64,000 bases of DNA from Ignavibacteria bacterium (GCA_016716125.1 JADJWZ010000005.1:124001-188000); one strand, 5' to 3'. Shown: positions 16,179 to 25,954, counted from the stretch's first letter. Numbers and translations are program-made. The notes: generated by a model from the letters alone, not told the origin.

Positions 16179-18689
16179 TTATTCCGCAGGTTCAAAGCTG
16201 AGCATTTTAAGATTCTCCTTTTTCAGTTCGGCAAAATCCGTTGTTACTTTTTTATAATCTCCGTTAAGCCAGAGTCTTGCCTGATCTCCGTAGTTTGGAC
16301 TGATCGGCTGACCTGACTGTCCGGTAGGAAGTATCGAAAGATAATTTTTTATGGAAATCATATTTGCTATCATTCTCATTGAAGGACCGAGATAGCTTTC
16401 GAATCTCTGATCTGTCAGCGCTTTTGAAAAACTATATTCGAGATTGTTAACGGTGGTTCCGTTTCCGCCTATGCTGAACGGACCGATATTAAGCATTGAG
16501 CTGAATTCAGGAACTATGCCGAGAGGATGCCTCATATATACATCATGCATTAAATCCCATTTCCATCCTTCGGGATTATTTCCGTATTTAGAGATCAGCG
16601 CTGAGACGGCTTCATAAAAACTTCTTCTGATGATCTGACGCTTGATGATATTGTTCTCAAAAAGAAAAGATGAACTAAGCTTCAGAAGTTTCGAAGTATT
16701 TCTTACAGGTATATTTTTCAGGTAAAGATAATCTTCAAAAAGCTCGCTGCCAAGTTCATTCTTATAAAGATTTTTATAAAGCTGAACTTCAAACATTGCA
16801 AATATCCCGGCTCCCGTGCTGTGCAGTCGGAATTCATAATCCCATTGCTTCAGAATATCAAGATATGATTTTATATCCGGAGTAAGATCAGATGAATCGC
16901 CGAACGACTCGAACAGAAACCCGCAAAATTCTTTTGCCTGAATACTGTACACATCACGCTGGATCTTTTTCGATTCTTCCTCATTTGTCAGCGGCATGCC
17001 GGTAATGAGCTGTTCGATCCTTTCCGCCCTGTAATGCGGCTCATAAAGATTTGAGATATAATATTTATAATTATTCTTTGGCTTATTGTTTGCGGTTACA
17101 ATATAACCTGCAGCAGGATTGACTGACTCCGGCAATTCATCAAAAGGAACAAAGCTTGTCCACAGCGCATCCGGACCCAGCGGTATGAAAGGCGCAGATT
17201 CACTTTCGGTAAAATTTCTAACCGGTATAAAACCGGCGGATCTGTATCCGATATTACCTGCTGTATCTGCATATACAAAATTCAATGCAGGCGCGCCGAA
17301 AGTTTTTAATGCATCTTTAAACTCATTCCAGTTTGCGGCGTTATTCAGTTTGTAAAAAGTTTCTATCTCATCACTGTATTCAAATCCTGTCCATCTAAAA
17401 GTCAGGATCTCGTCTTCATTAACTTTATCAAAATTCTGATTATTTATGAATCCTGTTTTGGAAAGACCCGATACAACGGGACCAAGCACAGTTGTGTAAG
17501 CAGTAAAAACATATTCATCATTCTCATCTTTGATCTTAATGCTTTCAATGCTGCTGTCCAGCGCAAAAGATTTGTCTCTGTAAATATAATTTCCGCCGGG
17601 AACAGAATCCCTCTTAAGAATATAAAAATCGGAATCGTCACACATCAGATTAGTAAGTCCCCATGAGATCACGTCATTGTGACCGATGGCAACACCGGGC
17701 ACACCGGGAATTGTAAATCCGCAAACGCTGTATTTTTTCTTTTCGTTATAAAGACTTACTTCAAACCACTTGGATGGTACCTGCAGCGCGAGATGCGGAT
17801 CGTTGGCTAAGAGAGGTTTGCCGGATTCAGTTCTGCTGCCGGAGATCACCCATGAGTTGCTGCCGACATGCGCGCCTTCCGTACCGATGAATTCCCTGAA
17901 CTTCATAGCCGAAGCGTAAAATTCTTTTCCGAGAGATGAAATATCTCCGTAATTTTTTTCTACGGACTTTAGCATACTCACCGGTTTTTTTACGGTATCG
18001 GATTTTATTTTGAGTTGATCATCTTTCACAATGAAAGGAGCGTCCTCGGGATAATCAGGAAAGAAAAACTTTGCATTATCGATACCGAATTTTTTTACGA
18101 TCTCTCCGAACATAACATCGGTATACCAAGATAGATTAAGCTCCCACGCCATCAGCTTCACTATCATAAGTGAATGCTCGGGTTTCCACTGCTCGGGTTT
18201 GTAATTCAGAATATCAAATTCCAGAGGAAGCTGTTTCGAATTATTTTCTATAAAATTATTAACTCCCGCTGAATATGAATTCAGAAGCGATTTGGATACG
18301 GGTGAAAGTTTGTCATATTGATAGCCGGAATTTTTATCGATGCCGAGAGTGCGGAAGAGAATATCATATTCGAGAACTTCCTTTCCCATTATCTCTGTAA
18401 GTTTTCCTTCGGCAACTCTTCTCATAAGATCCATCTGCCACAGTCTTTCGCGCGCGTGAATGACACCGAGCGTAAAATACATGTCCTCTTCGTTTTCAGC
18501 ATAAATATGCGGAACGCCAAAGTCTGTCATATAGACATTTACATTTCCCGTAATACCTTTAATTTTGAATGTACCCGACTCTTCATAAAATGATTTTTTG
18601 GTGAGATTGTTAAAAAGGATGCCGACTGTTATGAATACGATTATCAGGAGAATAAGAATTCCCAGTATATTTTTTAAGACAGGATTCAA
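16179..18689 (-). CDS. Penicillin acylase family protein (Ntn hydrolase)
   Basis: An 836-residue periplasmic Ntn-hydrolase precursor. One N-terminal hydrophobic segment (residues 7-27) serves as signal or anchor. The alpha chain (about 35-280) includes DFGVPHIYAENEEDMYFTLG. The self-processing site GSNSWVISGSRTESGKPLLANDPHL begins near residue 280, and the Ser after GSN would be the catalytic N-terminal residue of the beta chain. The family cleaves amides such as beta-lactam side chains or acyl-homoserine lactones; the substrate here cannot be read. Its N terminus (minus strand) faces the 344-base gap. Confidence 0.92.
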   Translation of the reverse strand: MNPVLKNILGILILLIIVFITVGILFNNLTKKSFYEESGTFKIKGITGNVNVYMTDFGVPHIYAENEEDMYFTLGVIHARERLWQMDLMRRVAEGKLTEIMGKEVLEYDILFRTLGIDKNSGYQYDKLSPVSKSLLNSYSAGVNNFIENNSKQLPLEFDILNYKPEQWKPEHSLMIVKLMAWELNLSWYTDVMFGEIVKKFGIDNAKFFFPDYPEDAPFIVKDDQLKIKSDTVKKPVSMLKSVEKNYGDISSLGKEFYASAMKFREFIGTEGAHVGSNSWVISGSRTESGKPLLANDPHLALQVPSKWFEVSLYNEKKKYSVCGFTIPGVPGVAIGHNDVISWGLTNLMCDDSDFYILKRDSVPGGNYIYRDKSFALDSSIESIKIKDENDEYVFTAYTTVLGPVVSGLSKTGFINNQNFDKVNEDEILTFRWTGFEYSDEIETFYKLNNAANWNEFKDALKTFGAPALNFVYADTAGNIGYRSAGFIPVRNFTESESAPFIPLGPDALWTSFVPFDELPESVNPAAGYIVTANNKPKNNYKYYISNLYEPHYRAERIEQLITGMPLTNEEESKKIQRDVYSIQAKEFCGFLFESFGDSSDLTPDIKSYLDILKQWDYEFRLHSTGAGIFAMFEVQLYKNLYKNELGSELFEDYLYLKNIPVRNTSKLLKLSSSFLFENNIIKRQIIRRSFYEAVSALISKYGNNPEGWKWDLMHDVYMRHPLGIVPEFSSMLNIGPFSIGGNGTTVNNLEYSFSKALTDQRFESYLGPSMRMIANMISIKNYLSILPTGQSGQPISPNYGDQARLWLNGDYKKVTTDFAELKKENLKMLSFEPAE

Positions 18690-19033
18690 ATTAATTTAAA
18701 AGATATTTATGAGACCAATGAGAAATGACAAATTACTCAAATCGGAATCTTTATTACAGATAAAAATTATTTAACGATAAGACAGCAAAATATGCATTGG
18801 ATATGGTATTATTTGAAACAGAGTTTAATATTCATTTGCTTTCCAAAATTTTGGAACAGAAAATAATTTTATGAAAAAGATATGACCGGGATTAAAAACG
18901 TATTTATTCATTCTAATTTTATTTACTTTTAAAAAATAAAATCCCTAAGGAATACTTAACATCCGATTAATTAATCAAAAGATAAAATATATTTTTTGAA
19001 TTAAGATATCAGAATAATACCTATGTAATTATT
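18690..19033. other. Gene-free AT-rich spacer with a 16-bp palindrome
   Basis: This gap separates divergent genes and must carry their promoters, but I cannot place them. The only structure I see is a perfect palindrome, TTCCAAAATTTTGGAA, at 18841-18856. It resembles a collapsed version of the hairpin at 12155-12175. No coding potential was noticed. Confidence 0.4.
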
Positions 19034-19387
19034 ATGAAAAAGTTTTTTCTTGTATTACCGTTATTCATATTAGTGTTTCAATCTGATTTATTTTCTCAGA
19101 CAGTTTACATTACAAAAACAGGTGAAAAATATCATACATCTGAATGCAGGTATTTAAAAAATTCTGCCAGTCCGATTGATCTTTCCGAGGCAGTTAACAG
19201 AAATTATACTTCATGCAAAGTATGTGTACCCGCGGATAATATTCTTCCTGTGATAGGTAAGGAAGATCCTCCTCCGGATCCGTCTGCTCGTATAATCCGT
19301 TGTATGGCGATAACAAAAAAGAATACCCAGTGTAAGCGGAACACTTCAAACTCAAGCGGTTATTGCTGGCAGCACGAGCGCCGATAA
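19034..19387 (+). CDS. Secreted DUF5763-like cysteine-rich small protein
   Basis: A 117-residue exported protein with a signal peptide ending near residue 22 (LFSQ). Two Cys modules follow. YHTSECRYLK...CKVCVP (residues 35-66) is like the metal-binding Ada/DUF-type motif seen after nuclease or lipoprotein domains. CMAITKKNTQCKRNTSNSSGYCWQH (about 91-115) is the DUF5763 pattern. Each could hold a zinc ion through Cys/His. The gene ends 15 bases before the convergent MBL gene. Confidence 0.75.
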   Translation: MKKFFLVLPLFILVFQSDLFSQTVYITKTGEKYHTSECRYLKNSASPIDLSEAVNRNYTSCKVCVPADNILPVIGKEDPPPDPSARIIRCMAITKKNTQCKRNTSNSSGYCWQHERR

Positions 19388-19402
19388 ATGCTCATTATAA
19401 AA

Positions 19403-20365
19403 TCATTCAATAACAATCTGTTCGCCGATCTTCAGAATTTTAACTCTGTCTTTATATTGGGGTTGTTCTCTGATCAATTCTTCCAGAACTCTCTTCGGCT
19501 CTTCAGGTTCAGATAATTCTGCGATAGTGCCGTAATGCATTGGTATCATCAGTTTTGCCTTTGTGTCATCAAGAATTTTCAAAGCTCCTTTCGGATAAAG
19601 ATGTCTGTCCGGTTTGTCAACCAGCGTACAGTCGGAGCAGGGTCCGATTGGCATAAACTCCAGATCAATTTCATAATTCTCTCCGAGGAATTTATAAAAC
19701 TCTTCGTCATATGCAGTATCTCCCGGAAAATAAACAGTGTATCCGTTATACTTAATTATAAATCCGCAGAATCCGTCATAGCCCCAAAGAAGTCCGTCGA
19801 GTCCGTATCTGCCGCCCCAGTGATATGCCGCGACGCAAATAATTTCAACTCCGTCAATAATTTTAGTTTCGCCAATATATTTCTTTTTTTTATGTGCCGG
19901 TATTTTAAGGGGATGTAAATTGAAATCAATCTTCGGTATAAATTCTTTTGCGTTTTCGGGAAAGATGAGATCAGCTTTCGGAAATTTCTTTTCGAGGATT
20001 CCGAGACTGCCGAGATTTAAATGATCAAAATGCGAATGAGAAATTAAAATGATATCGCACTGCTTCAGATCATTAATATCAATTCCAGGTTCCTTAATTC
20101 TCATCTGAATTTCCGCAATAAAGTTTGTAAGGAAAGGATCCGTAAGGATCACCTTATCGCCTATCTGTAAAAGTATTGTTGCATGTCCTACCCACAGGGC
20201 GGATAATTTCACACCCGGTCTTATAGGATCTTTAATTCTATTCTTAATTTTTTCAGGTGATGAAAAGCTTCTCATTATATTATCACCAACATCAAATAAA
20301 ATCCTGCAGCCGGATAATGAAGTTACAAGCATTATAAAAATCAATATGCGGGATAATGTTCTCAA
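19403..20365 (-). CDS. MBL-fold hydrolase lipoprotein (NAPE-PLD/UlaG-like)
   Basis: A 320-residue metallo-beta-lactamase-fold hydrolase, exported as a lipoprotein through the lipobox LSGC with Cys20 as lipidation site. The metal-binding motif HSHFDH is at 110-115, with later ligands in PGDTAYDEEF and PMHYGT. The overall pattern (WVGHATILLQIG, LTDPFLTNF) is that of the L-ascorbate-6-phosphate lactonase / N-acylphosphatidylethanolamine phospholipase D branch. A phospholipid or phosphodiester substrate at the envelope is possible but not shown. Its start overlaps the end of the upstream beta-strand-rich protein gene by 4 bases. Confidence 0.87.
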   Translation of the reverse strand: MRTLSRILIFIMLVTSLSGCRILFDVGDNIMRSFSSPEKIKNRIKDPIRPGVKLSALWVGHATILLQIGDKVILTDPFLTNFIAEIQMRIKEPGIDINDLKQCDIILISHSHFDHLNLGSLGILEKKFPKADLIFPENAKEFIPKIDFNLHPLKIPAHKKKKYIGETKIIDGVEIICVAAYHWGGRYGLDGLLWGYDGFCGFIIKYNGYTVYFPGDTAYDEEFYKFLGENYEIDLEFMPIGPCSDCTLVDKPDRHLYPKGALKILDDTKAKLMIPMHYGTIAELSEPEEPKRVLEELIREQPQYKDRVKILKIGEQIVIE

Positions 20366-21009
20366 TAGTATTTTAAATTGACGGATAAATTATATCTGCT
20401 CTGTTCAGTAAAATTATAATCAGCAACAAATCCGAGTATTCCGAAAAAAGTAAAAAGTCCGGCTTCGACAGAATAATAGCCTTCGTTTTTGAAACTCTTA
20501 TTTTTTCTGAAGTTGTATTTGCCGCCGAGTGAAATGCAAAGATATTCTCCATATTCTGTCGCGGGAATAAATCCTCTGACACCGGCTGTCAGATTAAATC
20601 TGCTGAGATCCGAATACCGGAAATCCGCAGTTACCCATTCGGGCTGCATAAATAATTCAAGCGAGCCGCCGTATCTTCTGACGGGATTTACTTTGAAGAA
20701 CTGTACAGGTGAAACTAACTTATTTGCGTTAAAGGAATAATTAAACGGAGTGACTTGCCATCTTAAACCGAACTGAAGCCGGGAGTCGGTTTCCTTTCTG
20801 TCCTGATAAAAAGTAGGTGAAGGTATTGTCTGAAATAAAACCCACATAGTCCATTCGGCAAACTTATCCCCGGATTTATTTTGTGAATATGAATCATTTG
20901 AAAAAAAACTTACAGCACATAAACAGAATACAGTCAGAAATTTAAATGCGATACCCGATGAACATTTATTTATAACAATAATCTTTAATCTGAATAACTT
21001 ATAACTCAT
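20362..21009 (-). CDS. Exported beta-rich protein, probable outer-membrane barrel
   Basis: A protein of 215 residues if started at ATG 21009. The frame extends to an ATG at 21123 but the extra 38 residues look non-coding. A signal peptide (FKFLTVFCLCAVSFFS...YSQ) is followed by alternating amphipathic strands rich in aromatic residues. The chain ends in NLSVNLKYY, a C terminus like that of outer-membrane barrels. I do not recognise a family. It is translationally coupled to the MBL lipoprotein (4-base overlap), so the two probably act together at the envelope. Confidence 0.65.
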   Translation of the reverse strand: MSYKLFRLKIIVINKCSSGIAFKFLTVFCLCAVSFFSNDSYSQNKSGDKFAEWTMWVLFQTIPSPTFYQDRKETDSRLQFGLRWQVTPFNYSFNANKLVSPVQFFKVNPVRRYGGSLELFMQPEWVTADFRYSDLSRFNLTAGVRGFIPATEYGEYLCISLGGKYNFRKNKSFKNEGYYSVEAGLFTFFGILGFVADYNFTEQSRYNLSVNLKYY

Positions 21010-21197
21010 TGATTTAAAATTTTCATCACTATAATTTTGATTTAAAAATATATATAAATTAAATATTAATCTAAGTAAATAAATTATATTGCGGCTGACG
21101 AAAAAATTCAAAGATATAAACACAATACAAAATTCACATTTAAATCAAATTATATATTAATTATATTTACACACAAAAAATCTTAATCAGAGATTAT

Positions 21198-21271
21198 CGG
21201 GATGTAGCGTAGCTCGGTAGCGCGCCTCGTTCGGGACGAGGAGGTCGCTGGTTCAAATCCAGTCATCCCGA
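21198..21271 (+). tRNA. tRNA-Pro (anticodon CGG)
   Basis: A 74-base cloverleaf. The acceptor arms are CGGGATG and CATCCCG with discriminator A at 21271. The D arm is TAGCTCGGTAG. The anticodon stem CCTCG/CGAGG encloses the loop TTCGGGA with anticodon CGG, and the T arm is GCTGG-TTCAAAT-CCAGT. The sequence closely follows the bacterial tRNA-Pro pattern. The 3' CCA is not encoded and must be added by nucleotidyltransferase. Confidence 0.96.
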
Positions 21272-21325
21272 CTGGTAATTTCCTTTTGGAAAACAGTCCG
21301 TTAATTTTAACTCCCGCATTATTAA

Positions 21326-22912
21326 ATGAAAAAAATATTTTTAAGTCTGTTAATTCTTTTTACTTTTTCCGGAATGTCCGTTTCACAGAAATCGGATTCA
21401 AAGAGAGGAAAGGACAAGAAGAGGTATAAAGAAGTTACAATACTTCACTGGAATGATTTTCACGCAAGAAATCAGCCGTATAAGATCACCAAAAAAGATA
21501 CAGTCGCCGGAACAGATAATTCATATATTGTAGGCGGCGCTTCCGGTATGCTCGGATATATAAAGAAGAACAGAAAAAGTAACACACTGCTTCTCAACGG
21601 CGGAGATGATTTTCAGGGTTCGCCAATATCCACCATTACAAGAGGAAAGTCGCAGATAGAGCTTCTTAATCTTTACGACCTTGACGCTTTTGTACTGGGA
21701 AATCATGAATTTGATTACGGTCAGTATTCGCTGGATTCTGTTATGATGCTGGCGGAATTTGATTACCTATGCGCTAATGCTTTTTTATCGACAAAAAATA
21801 AAACGATCGGAGACAGATATACAATAAAAAAAATTAACGGCGTGAAGATCGGGATCATCGGTCTGACAGCGCTTGATCTTATGACACTTACGTTACCTGA
21901 TAATGTCAGCGATATTAAAATGCTCGATGCGGACTCTGTAGTGAATGACGGAATTAAGTACATGAAAAAAAATAAATGCGATGTTATAATTCTGCTTACT
22001 CATGTCGGCGTTGATAACGATAAAATGCTTGCGGAAAAATTTTATAAAGATGTGGATATAATAGTAGGCGGTCATTCGCACACTCCTTTATTCAAACCTG
22101 TAATTCAGAATGGAGTAGTCATAGTGCAGGCAGGTTCATACGGAAGATATCTTGGTCAGATGGAATTAATAGTTGACAGAAAAAAAGATACATTAGCAGA
22201 GTACAAAGCGTGGCTTACGGAAACGGTTATGGACTCTTCAATAAATGACAAAGCCGCCGGTGAAAAAGTTGATAAAATGCTTGAAGAGATTGAAGGATAT
22301 CTTTCAACTGTCATAGGTATGCTTGAAACAGACTGGAAACGCGGCAACACAAATGAAAGCAATCTCGGGCAGTGGGAAACCGACGCAGTCAGAAAAGCAA
22401 CAGGAACCGATATGGCATTTCTTAATTCCGGAGGGATCAGAAAGGATCTTTCTAAAGGAAGTATTACAGTCGGAGATGTATGGGAAATTAATCCGTTTGG
22501 GAATACGATAGTAAAAATAAATGTAACCGGAAAAGTACTGAAGGAAATGTTTGAAAATTTTATTTTTCAAAGTCTGGATAAATCAACTGAAAGAAGTTCA
22601 GGCGACAGAATAATAATATCCGGTCTTATCATCGAATATGATTCGGAAGACGGATCAAAGGGAAATTACATTAAGAGCATTAAGGTAAACGGTGAGGAAG
22701 CTGACGATGAAAGGACATATAGTATTTCGACAAACAATTATGTCGGAGCGCAGTTCGCAAAATACTTCGGTGATGTATCCGGAGAGATTAAGCCGGTAGA
22801 TACCGGAATAGTGGACAGGGATTTGTTTGTTGAAGAAATTAAACAACAAGGCGTGATCAATAATACCGCCGATATCAGAATGAGAGATATTTCAAAAACC
22901 GAAAATGATTAA
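21326..22912 (+). CDS. 5'-nucleotidase/UshA-type metallophosphatase
   Basis: A 528-residue exported enzyme. The signal peptide ends near residue 20. The N-terminal calcineurin-like domain has all metal motifs: HWNDFHA at 41-47, NGGDDFQGSP, GNHEFDYG, LLTHVG and GGHSHTPL. The C-terminal 5_nucleotid_C domain (from about residue 335) carries NSGGIRKDL and the substrate-binding region NPFGNTI. It should hydrolyse nucleotides or related phosphoesters in the periplasm. It follows the tRNA-Pro gene by 54 bases and precedes the YggX gene by 20. Confidence 0.93.
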   Translation: MKKIFLSLLILFTFSGMSVSQKSDSKRGKDKKRYKEVTILHWNDFHARNQPYKITKKDTVAGTDNSYIVGGASGMLGYIKKNRKSNTLLLNGGDDFQGSPISTITRGKSQIELLNLYDLDAFVLGNHEFDYGQYSLDSVMMLAEFDYLCANAFLSTKNKTIGDRYTIKKINGVKIGIIGLTALDLMTLTLPDNVSDIKMLDADSVVNDGIKYMKKNKCDVIILLTHVGVDNDKMLAEKFYKDVDIIVGGHSHTPLFKPVIQNGVVIVQAGSYGRYLGQMELIVDRKKDTLAEYKAWLTETVMDSSINDKAAGEKVDKMLEEIEGYLSTVIGMLETDWKRGNTNESNLGQWETDAVRKATGTDMAFLNSGGIRKDLSKGSITVGDVWEINPFGNTIVKINVTGKVLKEMFENFIFQSLDKSTERSSGDRIIISGLIIEYDSEDGSKGNYIKSIKVNGEEADDERTYSISTNNYVGAQFAKYFGDVSGEIKPVDTGIVDRDLFVEEIKQQGVINNTADIRMRDISKTEND

Positions 22913-22932
22913 TTAAAATTATAAAAACCAAA

Positions 22933-23216
22933 ATGTCTGAACAAAGAATAGTACACTGTGTTAAACTCGAACAGGATCTGCCCGGTCTTGACAAACCACC
23001 GGTGGCAGGCGAACTCGGGCAGAAAATTTATGATAATGTTTCAAAGCAGGGTTTCAAAATGTTTCTCGATCATTTTAAAATGATCGTGAATGAATACAGA
23101 CTGGATCTCACCTCTCCTGCAACGGATAAAATATTTGAAGATCAGATGAATGATTTTTTTTCGGAGGCGGTATAAAACTTCCGGACGAATACGTTCCGCC
23201 GGATGAAAAAAAATAG
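22933..23216 (+). pseudogene. Fe(2+)-trafficking/YggX family protein, frameshifted at T8
   Basis: The zero frame gives 80 residues (MSEQRIVHCVKLEQDLPGL...) ending FFSEAV at 23175. The conserved C terminus GGGIKLPDEYVPPDEKK is intact in the next frame and ends at TAG 23214-23216. One more T in the run 23154-23161 would give a 94-residue YggX-type protein, close to the family's usual 90. YggX proteins protect Fe-S clusters from oxidative damage. The run reads GAT TTT TTT in the zero frame, a perfect -1 slippery heptamer, so the gene may be decayed, mis-assembled or decoded by slippage. Confidence 0.8.
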
Positions 23217-23303
23217 ATACTCCGATAACAAATCAATATCAGTTACGTTATTATTTTTACTTCTTTTAAAGTAATCAAAAATTTATTAAACCTTTGGTCA
23301 TAA

Positions 23304-24749
23304 GTGAATCTGTTACAATCATTTGATACTTATCTACAGCATCCCCGCGAACAGGCATATAATCTGTTTTTAGACGAGAAGAATCTCAGGTTTTTTAAAT
23401 CCGCACTGATCATTTTCATCTTTTTAATCGCGATAATGGCGACGGTAAATATTTCATCTGTTGAATATGTAAACACTTCATTCATAATTGCAATTCTCAA
23501 TTTAGCAGTTCTTCTGACTTTAAGAATATTCTATAAAAAATATTTCAATACAGGTAACATTCGCAGAAGCGTTTACATTTTTGTAATTGCGCAGATGCTT
23601 GTGTTCATATCATTCGATATTTTTTACCCGCAGGAAGAATCCGAAAAATTATCGGACAATAAAAATAAAACAGAAGAAGTTGTAAAACAGGATTCCTCAA
23701 ATCTTAACTTCGGTGTAAGGATTGGCGAAGAGGATGATACATTTTTTGAATATATTGTATTCACGGGAATACTGGTTTTGATATTCAGTTTTTCAAGAAC
23801 TGAGATTGTCCAGCTTTTCATGATTTCCTTAACCTTACCGATAATACTGTTAATTGTTTTTCAGAATGCAATAGAGCCGGGAGAGTTTATACCTAATATT
23901 CTTATAGGCACATTTCTGTTTTTTATTGCTTACTCATCTGAAAGAAAGCGGCAGAAAAATTTTTTCAGTCAGTATAATTTCCATTACAAGAAAAATTTTG
24001 AATCCATCAGAATGAAGAAAGAGCTGAATTACGCCAGGGAGATTCAGCTTTCCATGCTTCCGGAAAATGATGCAGTAATAGGTCATATTAAAATATCAGG
24101 AATCTCAAACCCGGCGAGCGAAGTCGGCGGCGATTATTTTGATTATTTTAAAATATCCGAAAACGAAACGGGTTTTTTTATATGCGATGTCTCGGGACAC
24201 GGCGTAGCAAGCGGTCTGCTGCTTTCAGGACTAAGAAGCGGTATGCATCTTTTGCTTGAGGATAATTCCAATCCGAAACTTATAATGGAAAAGCTGAACA
24301 GGATGATAAGGAAAACGCAGAACAGAAAAATGTTCGTAACATCAATTTTTGCAATTATAGACACTGAAAAAAATAAGTGCAGACTTTTTAATGCCGGTCA
24401 TCTTCCTCCATATAAAATTTCCGGTGAATCGCGGGAAATTTTTAAGATTAAAAAACACGGAATAGCGCTTGGAGCAATGGACGCCGTTGACAATTCCTCC
24501 GAAGACAATGAAGTGGTTATAGATTTCAAAAAGGATGACAAGCTTATATTTTATACTGACGGAGTGAATGAAGCAATGAACAGCATCAACACAGAGTATG
24601 GACTGGACAATCTTGAATATTATCTGAATAATAATTCTGAAAAAGATTCCACTGCATTACTTAATGGATTACTCGGTGATATTAAAAAATTTACGGGAGA
24701 CAGTATTCAGAAAGACGATCTGACAGTTTTAATAATACAAAGAATCTGA
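23304..24749 (+). CDS. Membrane SpoIIE-type PP2C phosphatase
   Basis: A 481-residue membrane-bound serine/threonine phosphatase that starts at GTG 23304. The N-terminal half (about 30-215) has about six transmembrane segments with a charged, Asn/Glu-rich loop near 115-145. The cytosolic C-terminal half is a SpoIIE/RsbU domain: [58 protein letters not shown] and [10 protein letters not shown]. Such phosphatases usually dephosphorylate anti-sigma-factor antagonists (STAS proteins) in partner-switching pathways. No STAS or anti-sigma gene is in the window. Confidence 0.92.
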   Translation: MNLLQSFDTYLQHPREQAYNLFLDEKNLRFFKSALIIFIFLIAIMATVNISSVEYVNTSFIIAILNLAVLLTLRIFYKKYFNTGNIRRSVYIFVIAQMLVFISFDIFYPQEESEKLSDNKNKTEEVVKQDSSNLNFGVRIGEEDDTFFEYIVFTGILVLIFSFSRTEIVQLFMISLTLPIILLIVFQNAIEPGEFIPNILIGTFLFFIAYSSERKRQKNFFSQYNFHYKKNFESIRMKKELNYAREIQLSMLPENDAVIGHIKISGISNPASEVGGDYFDYFKISENETGFFICDVSGHGVASGLLLSGLRSGMHLLLEDNSNPKLIMEKLNRMIRKTQNRKMFVTSIFAIIDTEKNKCRLFNAGHLPPYKISGESREIFKIKKHGIALGAMDAVDNSSEDNEVVIDFKKDDKLIFYTDGVNEAMNSINTEYGLDNLEYYLNNNSEKDSTALLNGLLGDIKKFTGDSIQKDDLTVLIIQRI

Positions 24750-24757
24750 AAAAGCAT

Positions 24758-25255
24758 ATGAAAAAAAAGCCGGCGGTGGGAATAATAATGGGATCGGATT
24801 CTGATATGCCTGTCATGCAACAGGCAGCTGAAATACTTGATGAGTTCGGAATTGCGTATGAAGTAAAAATCACATCAGCGCACAGAACTCCTGATCTGAT
24901 GGCGTCATATTCGAAGTCAGCTTACAGACGCGGAATAAAAGTTATCATTGCAGGAGCGGGCGGCGCAGCTCATCTGCCGGGAATGTGCGCAGCATATTCA
25001 CCTGTTCCGGTGATCGGCGTTCCTGTTACTACGAAATCACTTCAGGGACTGGACTCACTGCTGTCGATAGTGCAGATGCCGTTCGGCGTACCGGTCGCGA
25101 CAGTAGCGATAAACAATTCAAGAAACGCTGCGCTGCTTGCGGCTGAAATCATTGGAATATCAGATAAGAAAATCCATGCAAAGGTAATTTCTTTTAAAGA
25201 AAAAATTAAAAAAGAGTCGTTGGCAAAAAATTCCAAATTAAACAAATCAAAATAA
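24758..25255 (+). CDS. purE: N5-carboxyaminoimidazole ribonucleotide mutase
   Basis: A 165-residue class I PurE that moves the carboxyl group of N5-CAIR to give CAIR in purine synthesis. GSDSD is at 12-16 and TSAHRTP at 39-45, where the catalytic His lies. [12 protein letters not shown] and PVIGVPV follow. It lies 8 bases after the phosphatase gene and 4 bases before the CpcT-like gene, on the same strand. The purK partner is not in the window. purF is 15 kb away on the other strand. Confidence 0.96.
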   Translation: MKKKPAVGIIMGSDSDMPVMQQAAEILDEFGIAYEVKITSAHRTPDLMASYSKSAYRRGIKVIIAGAGGAAHLPGMCAAYSPVPVIGVPVTTKSLQGLDSLLSIVQMPFGVPVATVAINNSRNAALLAAEIIGISDKKIHAKVISFKEKIKKESLAKNSKLNKSK

Positions 25256-25259
25256 ATTT

Positions 25260-25904
25260 ATGAAAGCAAAATGTTTGCTGCCGGTATTTTTTGCAGCGCT
25301 TATGACAATTCTGTTGACGAATAATGTAAAGTCACAGATCAAATCTATTGATATTAACTCACTTGTAAATTTAATGGAAGGTTCATTCAGCAGCGAAGAG
25401 CAGTCAAAGAGCGACTCAGATTATTTTGACATTAGACTTCATATGAAAAGGATATGGAAGGACATTGAAAAAGAAAACGAAGAGTACTGGCTTTATGCAG
25501 AGCAGGCTTCCGCACAGTCGCCGGATAAGCCATACAGACAGAGAGTTTACAGAGTAACGAGAACATATGAAGGTAGATTTGAAAGCGCTGTTTATACAAT
25601 TTCCGATCCGATGAGATTTGCCGGCGCATGGAAACTTGAAGAGCCTCTGACAGAACTTTCTCCAGATTCACTGACGCTTCGGGACGGATGCACGGTTACG
25701 CTGACTCTTATGGGTAAAGATCATTACGAAGGCGGCACGAAAAAAAAGGATTGCGAGAGCGAACTTCGCGATGCGGAATACGCGACTTCGAAAGTGGAAA
25801 TTTTCGCCGACAGGATAATCAGCTGGGACAGAGGTTTTGACAAAGACGGTAAACTGGTCTGGGGCGCAGAGAAAGGCGGGTATGTTTTTATAAGAATAAA
25901 ATAA
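25260..25904 (+). CDS. CpcT/CpeT-type protein, exported
   Basis: A 214-residue protein with an N-terminal signal sequence (to about residue 24) and a CpcT/CpeT (DUF1001) lipocalin-like barrel. Visible segments are LMEGSFSSEEQ, EEYWLYAEQA, YRQRVYRVT, LRDGCTVTLT and DRIISWDRGFD. In cyanobacteria such proteins are chromophore lyases for phycobiliproteins. Here no phycobiliprotein gene is visible and the protein is exported, so its ligand must differ. It follows purE by 4 bases. Its stop codon is the first three bases of a heptanucleotide array. Confidence 0.85.
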   Translation: MKAKCLLPVFFAALMTILLTNNVKSQIKSIDINSLVNLMEGSFSSEEQSKSDSDYFDIRLHMKRIWKDIEKENEEYWLYAEQASAQSPDKPYRQRVYRVTRTYEGRFESAVYTISDPMRFAGAWKLEEPLTELSPDSLTLRDGCTVTLTLMGKDHYEGGTKKKDCESELRDAEYATSKVEIFADRIISWDRGFDKDGKLVWGAEKGGYVFIRIK

Positions 25905-25954
25905 TTGCAAATTAGGAATTACGAATTTCGAATTACGAATTTCAAATTACGAAT
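25902..25954. repeat. Heptanucleotide array, about 7.5 units
   Basis: Units of 7 bases run from the stop codon of the CpcT-like gene: TAATTGC, AAATTAG, GAATTAC, GAATTTC, GAATTAC, GAATTTC, AAATTAC, then GAAT. It matches the left arm of the four-helix-bundle cassette at 18 of 20 positions but has no gene inside, as in a solo copy. Confidence 0.8.

Noticed and set aside
22933..23175. A complete short YggX of 80 residues
   Set aside because: The conserved C-terminal motif is intact in the next frame, so the short form is an artefact of the frameshift.
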